From NCBI GenBank assembly GCA_963749115.1, contig CAVVLP010000009.1:14740-78739 (forward strand): a stretch of DNA of 64,000 bases, read 5' to 3'. The position numbers and the translations under genes were made by a program. Shown here piece after piece: positions 1-8,635 of the stretch (position 1 is the first letter of the stretch; the number at the start of each line of letters is the position of its first letter). Below the pieces are notes generated by a model. That model was not told the origin of the DNA. It did not search any database and saw nothing but the letters and a program-made list of their open reading frames with translations. The stretch is from SZUA-36 sp963749115. GTDB taxonomy: Bacteria; Pseudomonadota; Gammaproteobacteria; Xanthomonadales; SZUA-36.

Positions 1-1005
1 TCCATCATCGTTAAAAATCAGGGTACGATTTTTCTGGGCGGCCCACCCCTGGTCAAAGCGGCGACCGGCGAAATTGTCGATGCCGAGTCACTGGGTGGTG
101 CAGAAGTGCATTGCTCCAAATCAGGTGTGACCGACCACCTTGCCCTGGATGATACGCACGCCTTACAACTTGCACGTGAAGCGGTCTCATACCTGAATCG
201 TAAAAAAGACAACCCGCTTGAAATGTGCGAGTCGGTCAGTCCGGCTTACCCGGTTGAGGAAATTTACGGAATCGTGTCGCGTGACACCCGTTACCCTTAC
301 AAGGTGCGTGAAATCATAGCCCGCCTCATTGACGGAAGTGATTTTCATGAATTTAAAGCCCGTTATGGCAGAACCCTGGTCTGCGGTTTCGCCCGTGTAC
401 ACGGTTACCCGGTTGGTATTGTTGCGAACAACGGAATCCTGTTTTCTGACAGTGCTTTGAAAGGAACGCACTTTATCCAAATTTGTAACAAGAGAAATAT
501 TCCGTTGATATTTCTCCAAAATGTTTCTGGATTCATGGTTGGAAAGGCGTCCGAAAATTCCGGAATTGCAAAGGATGGCGCCAAGATGGTCACCGCCGTT
601 GCCACCTCCCATGTACCCAAATTTACCGTCATCATTGGCGGCTCCTTCGGTGCCGGAAACTACGCGATGTGCGGACGGGCATACCAGCCAAGAATGATCT
701 GGATGTGGCCTAATGCACGTATTTCCGTAATGGGCGGGGAGCAGGCCTCATCGGTGCTGGCGACCATCCGCAGGGATGCAATTGAAGCCTCCGGCGAAAG
801 CTGGACACATGAGGATGAGGAAGCTTTCAAGCAACCGATCCGCGATAGTTACGAACGTGAGGGACACCCCTATCACGCGACCGCAAGGCTTTGGGATGAC
901 GGTGTTATCGACCCGATTGATACACGGCACGTGTTGGGTCTCGCCTTATCGGCCGCCATGAACGCACCTGTTCAACAAGGCAAGCACGGCATCTTCAGGA
1001 TGTAG
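1..1005 (+). CDS. liuB: Methylcrotonyl-CoA carboxylase carboxyltransferase (beta) subunit, 5' truncated
   Basis: Carboxyltransferase subunit of 3-methylcrotonyl-CoA carboxylase, which transfers CO2 from biotin to methylcrotonyl-CoA in leucine breakdown. The frame is open from base 1 to the TAG at 1003-1005, giving 334 codons; the family is about 535 residues, so roughly the first 200 lie outside the window. Visible hallmarks are GTIFLGGPPLVKAATGE near the left edge, the Gly-rich GGSFGAGNYAMCGRAY segment and MGGEQASSVLA, all typical of the acyl-CoA and carboxybiotin binding folds. The ATG at 106 is internal, not the start. liuC follows 26 bp downstream and liuE after that, so this is a liu operon. 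Propionyl-CoA carboxylase beta is the main alternative; the neighbours favour methylcrotonyl-CoA. Confidence 0.93.
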   Translation, partial: SIIVKNQGTIFLGGPPLVKAATGEIVDAESLGGAEVHCSKSGVTDHLALDDTHALQLAREAVSYLNRKKDNPLEMCESVSPAYPVEEIYGIVSRDTRYPYKVREIIARLIDGSDFHEFKARYGRTLVCGFARVHGYPVGIVANNGILFSDSALKGTHFIQICNKRNIPLIFLQNVSGFMVGKASENSGIAKDGAKMVTAVATSHVPKFTVIIGGSFGAGNYAMCGRAYQPRMIWMWPNARISVMGGEQASSVLATIRRDAIEASGESWTHEDEEAFKQPIRDSYEREGHPYHATARLWDDGVIDPIDTRHVLGLALSAAMNAPVQQGKHGIFRM

Positions 1006-1031
1006 AGCGAGGACAACCGGGTCAAGAACTT

Positions 1032-1826
1032 ATGCGTACCATAATTTGCAGTACCGACAAGCGTGGTGTCCTGACCTTGTGCATGAACCGGCCCGAGGTG
1101 CATAACGCATTTGATGCGGACATGATTCGGGAACTGACCGCGGCACTGAAGGCGGCGGATCAGAACGACGCGGTCAGGATGGTCGTGATCACCGGAACGG
1201 GTTCCTGCTTCTCTGCCGGTGCGGATCTTAACTGGATGCGCAGCCTGGTAAAGGCCAGCCAGGATGAGAATGAACGCGATGCACTGCGTCTTGCAGACCT
1301 GATGCGTACGCCTGAACTACCTGTCAAAGCCGACCATCGCCAGGATCAATGGTGCAGCATTTGGCGGTGGGGTTGGCCTGATCGCAGCCTGTGATATCAC
1401 CGTTGCCGTTGATAATGCCCGTTTCGGCCTGACCGAAGCACGTCTCGGCCTGGTACCCGCCGTTATCTCACCTTATGTGATTCGCCGTATAGGTGAGACC
1501 CATGCACGGCGTTATTTTCTCAGTGCCGAGAGATTCGACAGCCAACGGGCATACGACATCGGCCTGGTACAGCAAACAGCGACGCGCAGAACAACTGGAC
1601 GAAGTTGTTGAAGACACGATCAGACAGGTCCTCAAAGGCGGTCCGGCGGCAGTGTCGCATTGCAAACAACTGGTTTTTGAAATTGCCGGTCACAACGCAG
1701 ACACCCAAAAAATCACCGATGAACATGACTGCCAGACTGATTGCCAGCTTGCGGGTTTCCCGCGAGGGACAGGAAGGCCTGGCTGCTTTCCTCGAGAAGC
1801 GAAAACCTGACTGGATCAACGACTAG
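1032..1826 (+). CDS. liuC: Methylglutaconyl-CoA hydratase (enoyl-CoA hydratase family), three frame breaks
   Basis: Crotonase-family hydratase expected to convert 3-methylglutaconyl-CoA to HMG-CoA, between LiuB and LiuE in leucine degradation. Pieces in three frames assemble in order into one protein of about 264 residues. Frame 1032 carries the N-terminus with the oxyanion segment SCFSAGADLNWM. The next frame, from about 1330, reads INGAAFGGGVGLIAACDI and GLTEARLGLVPAVISPYV. The next, from about 1580, reads EQLDEVVEDTIRQVLKGGP. The last, from about 1720, reads VSREGQEGLAAFLEKRKP. Each break behaves as one extra base (near 1327, 1580 and 1715). Every family motif is preserved, so sequence error is more likely than a pseudogene. 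It ends 6 bp before liuE. Confidence 0.85.
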
Positions 1827-1832
1827 ATAGCT

Positions 1833-2729
1833 ATGAATGATTTCGTAACAATGGTTGAAGTCGGTCCACGTGACGGCTTGCAGAACGAAAAACTTAAACT
1901 CTCTACATCAGTAAAAATTGAACTGATTGAACGCCTCGCAAATTGTGGGATACCCGTTATCGAGGCTGGCAGCTTTGTCAGCCCCAAATGGGTACCGCAA
2001 ATGGCTGACTCCGAAGCCGTCATGAAGGGCCTGAAGCCATTACCCGGTACACGCTACCCGGTGCTGGTACCAAACCTGAAGGGTTATCAGCGCGCCGTTG
2101 ATGCCGGCGCAACGGAAATTGCCATATTTACAGCCGCATCAGAAAGCTTCAGCCAGCGTAACACCAATTGCAGTATCGCCGAGTCCATCACACGGCTCGA
2201 ACCGGTTATGCATATGGCTATAAATTCCGGAATTAAAATTCGTGCTTATGTATCCTGTGTACTGGGTTGCCCCTACGAAGGCGCGATTGAAACTGAAGCT
2301 GTTTCAATGGTTTGCAGGCAACTAATGAAAATGGGTTGCGACGAAATCTCATTGGGAGACACCATCGGAATTGGCACACCGGCAGCGGCAAATTCACTGA
2401 TCAATGCGGTCAGCTCAGAGGTACCTATCGGGCAACTCGCTGTACATTTTCATGACACCTATGGCCAGGCATTGGCAAATATTCTTGCCTGTCTTGATGC
2501 CGGTATTCGCACAGTCGACTCGTCTGTTGCCGGACTGGGTGGTTGCCCTTATGCAAACGGTGCTTCTGGCAATGTGGCCTCCGAGGACGTGATCTACATG
2601 CTACATGGACTGGGTCTGACCACTGGCGTTGATCTGCATGAATTGGCCAAAACCGGCGACTGGATTTCAAAACAACTGCAACGCCCCAATAACAGCAAGG
2701 CGGGTGTTGCACTCAATTTGTCAAAATGA
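1833..2729 (+). CDS. liuE: Hydroxymethylglutaryl-CoA lyase
   Basis: Cleaves HMG-CoA to acetyl-CoA and acetoacetate, the last step of leucine catabolism. It has 298 residues, normal for the family, with one uninterrupted frame. Seen: VEVGPRDGLQNE at residues 8-19 (catalytic Arg and metal-binding Asp), VHFHDTYG near 205 (metal-binding His pair) and GLGGCPYANGASGNVASED near 233-251, which contains the mobile-loop catalytic Cys. The start at 1833 follows liuC by 6 bp, so translation is probably coupled. In the common liuABCDE order the biotin-carboxylase subunit liuD sits between liuC and liuE; it is absent here. The alternative name mvaB is also in use. Confidence 0.95.
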   Translation: MNDFVTMVEVGPRDGLQNEKLKLSTSVKIELIERLANCGIPVIEAGSFVSPKWVPQMADSEAVMKGLKPLPGTRYPVLVPNLKGYQRAVDAGATEIAIFTAASESFSQRNTNCSIAESITRLEPVMHMAINSGIKIRAYVSCVLGCPYEGAIETEAVSMVCRQLMKMGCDEISLGDTIGIGTPAAANSLINAVSSEVPIGQLAVHFHDTYGQALANILACLDAGIRTVDSSVAGLGGCPYANGASGNVASEDVIYMLHGLGLTTGVDLHELAKTGDWISKQLQRPNNSKAGVALNLSK

Positions 2730-2750
2730 CACAAACAGGAGTTTTACATC

Positions 2751-3518
2751 ATGCAATTGAATGAAGTCAAAGCACTGATAACCGGCGGAGTTTCCGGTTT
2801 GGGACTGGCCGTCGCACGCAAAGTGGTGACCGGTGGTGGTCAGGCAGTATTGCTCGATATCAACGATGAGGCAGGGGCTGCGGTAGTGGCTGAATTGGGT
2901 GGTGCGGTCAGCTACGTTCGAACCGATGTAACCAGCGAACAGGGTGTTACAGACGCCGTCAAGCTGGCTGTTGATCACATGGGTCTGATCAATGTTGCGG
3001 TGAACTGTGCGGGAATTATTGGCGCAGGCCGCGTACTTGGCCGGGAAGCACCGATGGCACTGGATTTCTTTTCAAAGGTCATCCAGGTTAACCTGGTCGG
3101 CAGTTTCAATATCATCAAGGCGGCCGGGGCTGCAATGGAATCCAACCCGCCTAACGCCGATGGTGAACGTGGCGTGATAATCAGTACCGCGTCGGTCGCG
3201 GCCTTTGATGGTCAGATCGGTCAGGCGGCATACTCGGCATCCAAGGCCGGCATTGCAGGTATGACACTGCCAATCGCCAGGGAATACGCCCGTATTGGTG
3301 TACGTGTAAACACCGTTGCACCGGGTATATTCTGGACACCGATGGTCGATGGTATGCCCGAACATATACAGGAATCGCTAAGTGCATCAATCCCCTTCCC
3401 GAGCCGATTGGGCAAACCGGAAGAATATGCTGAATTAGTCGCGCATATCGTGGAAAATGGATACCTCAACGGTGAGACCATTCGTTTGGATGGTGCCGTC
3501 AGGCTAGCGCCAAAATAA
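2751..3518 (+). CDS. Short-chain 3-hydroxyacyl-CoA dehydrogenase (HSD10-like)
   Basis: NAD-dependent short-chain dehydrogenase of 255 residues resembling type II 3-hydroxyacyl-CoA / 2-methyl-3-hydroxybutyryl-CoA dehydrogenase, which acts in isoleucine and branched fatty-acid oxidation. Visible: the nucleotide-binding TGGVSGLG (residues 11-18), NCAGI, the catalytic Ser in STASVAAFDGQIGQ, and Tyr/Lys in YSASKAG near 160-164, followed by VNTVAPGIFWTPM. A good ribosome site (AGGAG) lies 9-13 bp before the ATG. It lies 21 bp after liuE on the same strand, consistent with membership of a branched-chain amino-acid catabolic operon. The substrate is inferred from resemblance and context; other short-chain hydroxyacyl-CoA substrates are possible. 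Confidence 0.82.
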   Translation: MQLNEVKALITGGVSGLGLAVARKVVTGGGQAVLLDINDEAGAAVVAELGGAVSYVRTDVTSEQGVTDAVKLAVDHMGLINVAVNCAGIIGAGRVLGREAPMALDFFSKVIQVNLVGSFNIIKAAGAAMESNPPNADGERGVIISTASVAAFDGQIGQAAYSASKAGIAGMTLPIAREYARIGVRVNTVAPGIFWTPMVDGMPEHIQESLSASIPFPSRLGKPEEYAELVAHIVENGYLNGETIRLDGAVRLAPK

Positions 3519-3528
3519 GGAATAATGC

Positions 3529-3938
3529 ATGGAAACTTTTGCCGAAGTAAGAAAACACGTTATGGATAATCACCAGTTGTTTATGGATGAACCATTCCAG
3601 CTCGGGTTCGAACTGCTCAATGGATGAGCAGCGACAGAAAACAAAGTGTTTTCCTTGCTGAATTGAAATCTGCCGATAACCGGCGCTATCTGCGTGTGGA
3701 AACGCTGATTTGCCCGCTTGAGGATTTTGATGCGGAAAAATGTTTGCGTATCAATCTTGTTCTCAGGGTCGGTTACCTGGCAGTCGGTGATCTCGATGGT
3801 GTGGCTTATGTGAAAATGTGTGCCAACCTGGCCTACTCTTCACTGGACGCTGATGAACTGGAATACGTGATCAGTCACATGGCCCCGATGGCAGACCGCA
3901 TGGAACAGGCACTTGAATCACATGGCGATATCGCTTGA
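3529..3938 (+). CDS. Small CesT/YbjN-like protein, probable single frame break
   Basis: Two adjoining reading frames make sense as one cytosolic protein of about 136 residues. The first (3529-3627) reads METFAEVRKHVMDNHQLFMD and ends LGFELLNG. The second (3624-3938) continues SSDRKQSVFLAELKSADNRR and then YLRVETLICPL and LRVGYLAVGDLDGVAYVKMC. The combined pattern resembles the alpha/beta chaperone-like fold of CesT and YbjN proteins. I know no defined biochemical role. The frames overlap as ATGA, so two coupled short genes are formally possible, but the pieces look like one domain with a base lost near 3624. It sits 10 bp after the dehydrogenase and 35 bp before mscS. The family assignment is from memory of pattern only. 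Confidence 0.55.
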
Positions 3939-3973
3939 TTTGCCATGAAATCAACTTGGAGTAAGAAATATTA

Positions 3974-4801
3974 ATGGACGTAATCAAGGACTATATAACA
4001 AACCCGGATTTTATCGAGATGCTGACCAATGGTGCGATCAACCTACTGATAGCCCTGATCATATTTTGGGTCGGCAAATGGGTCGCACGCCGTGCGAAGC
4101 GTGCACTTGAGGCAATACTGAGCAAGCGGGAAGTTGATCCCGTACTGGTAGATTTTCTCGGTACCATCACATTTACACTGATTCTCATCGCCGCTGTCAT
4201 AGCGGCAGTCGATACGCTTGGTATTCCGGCAACATCGTTCATAGCCATTCTGGGTGCAGCAGGTCTGGCTGTCGGTTTGGCATTAAAAGATTCCTTATCC
4301 AATTTCGCCTCAGGTGTCATGCTGGTATTGTTCCGCCCCTTCACCAAGGGCGATTTTGTTGATGCGGGCGGTATCCTGGGCACGGTGGAGGAGATACACC
4401 TGGTCAGCACCATCCTGATTACACCTGACAATAAAAAGATTATTGTTCCCAATGCCTTGATGTACACCAGTGCAATAACCAACTATTCGGCAAATGATAC
4501 CCGCCGCGTGGATATGGTCATTGGTGTTGGTTACGGTGATGACCTGAAAGTTGCTGCCGGTATACTGCGAAAAGTGTGCAAAGATAACCCCAAGGTGCTG
4601 GACGCTCCGGAAACGAAGATATTTATCAATAACCTTGGCGATAGCAGCGTGGATTTCGTTGTCCGGCCATGGGTGAAAAGCGAAGACTATTGGAACGTGC
4701 TTGCCGAAATCCTCGAGACCTCCAAGGTAGAACTCGAAGCCGCCGGTTGCAATATTCCTTTTCCGCAAAGGGATATACACCTTCACCAGGTGTCTACCTG
4801 A
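3974..4801 (+). CDS. mscS: Small-conductance mechanosensitive channel, MscS family
   Basis: Inner-membrane channel that opens on osmotic down-shock. It has 275 residues, the size of canonical three-helix MscS. TM1 lies about residues 20-38, TM2 about 60-82, and TM3 about 88-118 with the Gly/Ala-rich pore helix ILGAAGLAVGLALKDSLSNF. The beta-domain motif FRPFTKGDFVDAGGILGTV and the IVPNALMYTSAITNYS region follow, then the alpha/beta C-terminal domain ending FPQRDIHLHQV. The start follows an AGTAAGAA stretch. It is on the same strand as the ferritin gene 27 bp later. The family call is firm; the paralogue class is not. Confidence 0.93.
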   Translation: MDVIKDYITNPDFIEMLTNGAINLLIALIIFWVGKWVARRAKRALEAILSKREVDPVLVDFLGTITFTLILIAAVIAAVDTLGIPATSFIAILGAAGLAVGLALKDSLSNFASGVMLVLFRPFTKGDFVDAGGILGTVEEIHLVSTILITPDNKKIIVPNALMYTSAITNYSANDTRRVDMVIGVGYGDDLKVAAGILRKVCKDNPKVLDAPETKIFINNLGDSSVDFVVRPWVKSEDYWNVLAEILETSKVELEAAGCNIPFPQRDIHLHQVST

Positions 4802-4828
4802 CAACGAACCCTATGACAGGAGAAAAGC

Positions 4829-5116
4829 ATGTCAAATGAAGGCTATCACGAACCTATTTCAGAACTCAGCGACGAAACACGCGATATGCATCGTGCCATT
4901 ACCTCGCTGATGGAAGAACTCGAAGCGGTTGACTGGTATAACCAGCGCGTCGATGCCTGCAAGGATGATGAATTGCGTGCCATCCTCGCACACAACCGGG
5001 ATGAGGAAAAAGAACACGCCGCGATGGTGCTGGAGTGGATTCGCAGACGAGACCCCGCCATGGATCACGAACTGAGGGACTACCTGTTTACTGACAAACC
5101 CATTGCGCATAGCTAA
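4829..5116 (+). CDS. Encapsulated-ferritin-type (EncFtn) protein lacking a cargo tail
   Basis: Short ferritin-like protein of 95 residues. It matches the encapsulin-cargo ferritin family, whose decamers oxidise ferrous iron at subunit interfaces inside encapsulin shells. Two helices carry MEELEAVDWYNQRVDA and AHNRDEEKEHAAMVLEWIRR. The family's ferroxidase-centre residues are all present (Glu29, Glu32, Trp36, Tyr37, Glu60, His63 in this numbering). Family members usually continue after the YLFT segment into a linker and a C-terminal encapsulin-targeting peptide. This protein stops at YLFTDKPIAHS, and no encapsulin gene is visible in the window. An AGGAG ribosome site precedes the start. It could be a free, non-encapsulated ferroxidase or could be targeted differently. 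Confidence 0.88.
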   Translation: MSNEGYHEPISELSDETRDMHRAITSLMEELEAVDWYNQRVDACKDDELRAILAHNRDEEKEHAAMVLEWIRRRDPAMDHELRDYLFTDKPIAHS

Positions 5117-5161
5117 CCTGAACATTGCACCATCATCAGGGATACTGGCGCAATGTTCGGG
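5117..5161 (+). terminator. Stem-loop after the ferritin gene
   Basis: CCTGAACATTGC (5117-5128) pairs with GCAATGTTCGGG (5150-5161): a 12-bp stem with one G-T wobble and a 21-nt loop, starting directly after the ferritin stop codon. No run of T follows, so it may be a processing or stability hairpin rather than a classical intrinsic terminator. The only upstream ATG for the next gene (5153) lies inside this stem in the wrong frame. Confidence 0.5.
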
Positions 5162-5180
5162 CTAGGGGTTATCCTGCCTG

Positions 5181-6329
5181 TTGGTATTGCTGCTGTCACA
5201 AACGACAGCGGTTTCACAGGCTGCGACTTTAACCGCTTTCGCGGTATTGCCCGCAGATACCTTTACGCCCGGACCTACATCCGGGCAGTTGATTGAAGCG
5301 AAAAACAACCGCCACCCGCCATTCATCGATCAACAGCCTGTGCAGGGATTTTCCGCTCTGATTAAAGGTGAAAATGGTTCTTATATCGTCCTGAGCGACA
5401 ATGGTTTTGGTGCCCGCATCAACTCTTCCGATTACCTGTTGAGTATTTATCACATCGCCCCCGATTTTCGAACCGCGACGGGAGGCACGGGCACCATCCG
5501 GCTCAGCAGTATCATTAACTTGAGCGATCCGGAGCACTACCTGCCCTACCCCGCGGCGCGCAGTACAGACCACCTGCTGACGGGTGCAGATCTTGATCCT
5601 GAATCATTCCGCAGGGTTGCAGATGGTAGTTACTGGATCGGCGAGGAATTCAACCCGGCACTGCTGCACTTCAGTGCCGATGGTTTGATGCTGGCACCGC
5701 CTTCAGACTGGCGGGTCTGAATTCAGAAGGCAACCCATCAGGTGAGCAGGCTAACCTGCCACGTTCTCGCGGTTTTGAAGGCATGGCCATGTCAACCGAT
5801 GGCAAATGGCTTTACCCGATGCTGGAAGGGGCGCTGGAAGGAAGTGGCTGCCGGGCTCAATATTTACACTTTCGATATTAATGAAAAAATGTTCGTGAAT
5901 AAAAATGCGTTAGATCCCAGTTTTCGTTACAGGCTGGAGAAAGGCGCCAGTGCGATTGGCGACTTCACAATGTTTTCAAACACCGGCTGGCCTGGTTATC
6001 GAAAGAGACTCAAAAGAAGGCGAAAAATGCCTTATTAAAGAAAGTATTCCGAATTGATTTTAACCAGTTGGATAAGGATGGTTTTTTACATAAAACCCTG
6101 GTCGCCGACCTGCTGAACATCAAGGATCCGCATGACCTGAACCAGGATGGCAATACAGCTATTTACATTTCCATTCTGGACCATTGAAGGTCTGGTCGTA
6201 TTAAATGCAACAACACTGGGCCTGGTAAATGACAATAACTACCCGCTTGGACAGGCACGTGATAATAGCGGAACACAACCGGACAACAGTGAGTTTATCC
6301 TGATCGAAGTGGATCCTTTATGGGATTGA
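5181..6329 (+). pseudogene. Exported phytase-like / esterase-like protein, broken in about five places
   Basis: Remains or error-ridden copy of an exported protein of the esterase-like, phytase-fold (beta-propeller) family. Ordered fragments in changing frames read: a hydrophobic N-terminus VLLLSQTTAVSQA from TTG 5181; QGFSALIKGENGSYIVLSDN; SYWIGEEFNPALLHFSADG; GFEGMAMSTDGKWLYPMLEG; GASAIGDFTMFS; VFRIDFNQLDKDG; FWTIEGLVVLN; and LVNDNNYPLGQARD to the stop at 6329. These follow the family order (glycine-rich blade motifs, IGEE, LEG, final NDNN). Breaks fall near 5700, 5840, 5995, 6030 and 6150; four look like inserted bases and one like a deletion. No good ATG exists at the 5' end, so the signal peptide start may be lost. 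It is the most damaged gene here, so real decay cannot be excluded. Confidence 0.62.
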
Positions 6330-6338
6330 GTCACAGGC

Positions 6339-6344
6339 TATAAT
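6339..6344 (+). promoter_or_regulatory. Possible -10 element upstream of adhC
   Basis: A perfect TATAAT lies 71 bp before the adhC start. The hexamer 17 bp upstream of it (CTTTAT) is a weak -35 match, so this is only a candidate sigma-70 promoter. Confidence 0.3.
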
Positions 6345-6414
6345 TAACCATCAAGATGATGGGATAGTACGACACGACCCATCCAAAATATTCCCGAATA
6401 TGGAGTTGTAGAAT

Positions 6415-7525
6415 ATGAAATCACGCGCTGCTGTAGCCATTAAAGCCGGCCAACCGCTCGAGGTTACTGAAATTGATGTTGAGGGCCCGAAACAAGGCGA
6501 AGTCCTGGTACGCATGGTGGCCACCGGTGTTTGCCACACCGATGCGTTCACACTTTCAGGAGAAGACCCTGAAGGTATTTTCCCGGCGGTGCTTGGCCAT
6601 GAAGGCGGTGGTGTTGTGGAGGAAGTGGGCGCCGGGGTAACCAGCGTCAAAGCGGGTGATCACGTCATTCCCTTGTATACACCGGAGTGTGGTCAATGCA
6701 GTTTCTGCACGTCCGGCAAAACCAATCTGTGCCAGGCCATCAGGCTCACCCAGGGCCAGGGCCTGATGCCCGATGGCAGCTCACGGTTTTCACTTAATGG
6801 TGAGAACGCTTTACCACTATATGGGCACCTCAACATTTTCGGAATACAGCGTGATGCCGGAAATTTCGGTGGCGAAAATCAATCAACAGGCGCCTCTGGA
6901 CAAGGTTTGCCTGCTGGGTTGCGGTATCACAACCGGCATCGGCGCAGTGCTGAATACTGCCAAGGTAGAAGCCGGTGCCAGTGTCGCGGTTTTCGGTTTG
7001 GGTGGTATCGGCCTCAGCGTGGTCCAGGGTGCTGTGATGGCGGGTGCTTCCCGCATCCTGGCGGTTGATCTTAATGAGGACAAGTTTGAAATGGCACGCA
7101 TGCTCGGCGCCACCGATTTCGTCAACCCGTCAAAGTATGACCGGCCAATACAGGAAGTTATCGTTGATCTGACCGATGGCGGTGTTGATTATTCATTCGA
7201 GTGTATCGGCAATACCAATGTCATGCGTGCTGCACTTGAGTGCTGTCACAAGGGCTGGGGCGAATCTGTCATCATTGGCGTGGCCGGCGCCGGCCAGGAA
7301 ATCAGCACAAGACCGTTTCAACTGGTCACAGGGCGGGTCTGGCGCGGCACCGCTTTTGGCGGTGTACGTGGCCGTAGCGAACTGCCGGGTTACGTGGATA
7401 ATTACATGGCCGGCAAAATCAATATCGACGATATGGTCACCCACACCATGGGGCTGGAAGATATCAACAGGGCTTTTGACCTGATGCATGATGGTGAAAG
7501 CATTCGTTCGGTCGTCATTTTTTAG
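6415..7525 (+). CDS. adhC: S-(hydroxymethyl)glutathione dehydrogenase (class III alcohol dehydrogenase), one frame break
   Basis: Zinc enzyme that oxidises the glutathione-formaldehyde adduct to S-formylglutathione, the first step of formaldehyde detoxification. Two frames join to about 369 residues, the family length. Catalytic zinc ligands are Cys40 (GVCHTDAF) and His62 (GHEGGG). The structural zinc Cys cluster is at 92, 95, 98 and 106 (PECGQCSFCTSGKTNLC). After the break near 6810 come HYMGTSTFSEYSV, VCLLGCGITTGIGAV, the Rossmann motif VFGLGGIG and HKGWGESVIIGVAGAGQEIS. The break behaves as one extra base. The fghA gene starts 9 bp downstream, so the two-step pathway is one operon. A ribosome site is seen as GGAG about 13 bp before the ATG. 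Confidence 0.94.
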
Positions 7526-7534
7526 GAGCCTTAC

Positions 7535-8383
7535 ATGACGGCAATTAAGGAAATTTCGCGAAACCGGGTACATGGCGGCCAACAATTACGTTTTCAGCAC
7601 CATTCCACGGTGCTCAACTGCGAGATGATCTTTGGCGTGTTTCTGCCACCACAAGCGGAAACCGGACCTGTACCTGTTTTGTACTGGCTTTCAGGTTTGA
7701 CCTGTAACGATGAAAACTTCGCTCAGAAAGCCGGTGCACAGCGGTTGGCGTCTGAACTGGGTTTGGCCATTGTCTGCCCCGACACCAGTCCACGTGGCAC
7801 TGACCTGCCCGAAGAACACGATCACTGGGATTTTGGCTCAGGTGCCGGCTTTTACATCAACGCGACGCAGGCTCCCTGGTCCGATCACTACAACATGTTT
7901 GATTATGTCAACAAGGAGTTGCCTGCCCTGGTTGAAGCCTCGCTTCCGGTGACGGACAAACGCAGCGTCAGCGGTCATTCCATGGGCGGTCACGGCGCCT
8001 TGATGTGTGCATTGAAAGACCCCGAGCGTTACCAGTCGGTTTCAGCGTTCGCGCCGATATGCCATCCGTCGGAATCACCCTGGGGCGTTAAGGCTTTTAG
8101 CCACTACCTCGGTGATGACCGTAATCTTTGGCGTGAATGGGATGCCACCCAACTGGTTTGCACGGTTGAGAACCAGCTACCCATCCTGATAGACCAGGGA
8201 GCCGATGATAATTTCCTTGGTGAAGAGCTAAAACCAGGAAGCCTGGAGCAAGCCTGTATTTGCACCCATCACCCGCTGGAAGTGCGTATGCAGGCGGGTT
8301 ATGACCACAGTTACTTTTTCATCGCGAGCTTTATTGACGATCATTTGCGTCACCATGCAAAGGCATTGGGGCTGTTGGACTGA
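7535..8383 (+). CDS. fghA: S-formylglutathione hydrolase
   Basis: Serine hydrolase that splits S-formylglutathione to formate and glutathione, completing the pathway begun by the adjacent adhC. It has 282 residues and an intact frame. The alpha/beta-hydrolase nucleophile elbow is GHSMGGHGA near residue 149. The substrate-loop signatures LSGLTCNDENFAQKAG and PDTSPRGTDLPEE and the C-terminal catalytic His region GYDHSYFFIASFIDDH are all typical of the esterase D family. AGGAG precedes the ATG. It is the last gene before the 497-bp repeat-bearing gap. Confidence 0.96.
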   Translation: MTAIKEISRNRVHGGQQLRFQHHSTVLNCEMIFGVFLPPQAETGPVPVLYWLSGLTCNDENFAQKAGAQRLASELGLAIVCPDTSPRGTDLPEEHDHWDFGSGAGFYINATQAPWSDHYNMFDYVNKELPALVEASLPVTDKRSVSGHSMGGHGALMCALKDPERYQSVSAFAPICHPSESPWGVKAFSHYLGDDRNLWREWDATQLVCTVENQLPILIDQGADDNFLGEELKPGSLEQACICTHHPLEVRMQAGYDHSYFFIASFIDDHLRHHAKALGLLD

Positions 8384-8470
8384 TCACGCTCAAAAGGTGT
8401 AGGCGAGTTTAGAAGAAACCCTTTTTTGGCATGCCTGTTACTCTTGATCGGTTTGGAAGCCAAGGTGATG

Positions 8471-8559
8471 TGGTGTCTTGATCCAGGACTCGCCGTGAAC
8501 CCATCCATGGGGGCTCGAGCGCGACCTCCTGTCGCTCACGGTCCTGAATCAAGACACCA
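8471..8559 (-). ncRNA. Cloverleaf GGA-hairpin repeat, copy 2
   Basis: Read on the minus strand, a 19-bp outer stem (arms 8541-8559 and 8471-8489, fully paired with one G-U) encloses two hairpins. The first is GCGAC-AGGAG-GTCGC; the second is CCCA-TGGA-TGGG. The inner portion matches copy 1 (GAGCGACA, GTCGCG, GAGC, GCGAGTCC in the same order), while the outer stem sequence is unrelated to that of copy 1. Conserved pairing with different bases suggests a structure under selection. Whether it is transcribed is unknown. Confidence 0.55.
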
Positions 8560-8566
8560 CACCCCC

Positions 8567-8625
8567 TCGGCTTTGTGCGAAAGCACAGAGTAATGGCTTC
8601 TGACAGATACGCGTCGTTTGATACT
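8567..8625 (+). repeat. 59-nt direct repeat, unit A
   Basis: First of two direct repeats with a 69-bp period; it ends ...CGTCGTTTGATACT. It contains a small hairpin TTGTGC-GAAA-GCACAG with a GNRA-type loop. Unit B keeps the hairpin with changed stem bases. Confidence 0.6.
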
Positions 8626-8635
8626 CTACTCTCAC

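Noticed and set aside
4310..4804. 164-residue minus-strand frame
   Set aside because: It is a shadow of mscS on the opposite strand.
3974..6329. An encapsulin shell gene near the EncFtn-like ferritin
   Set aside because: Neighbouring frames are a mechanosensitive channel and a phytase-like protein; nothing resembles the encapsulin fold sequence.
6315..6344. TTGAGT paired with TATAAT before adhC as a full sigma-70 promoter
   Set aside because: The spacing is only 7 bp, so this -35 is not usable; the -10 alone is kept as a weak candidate.
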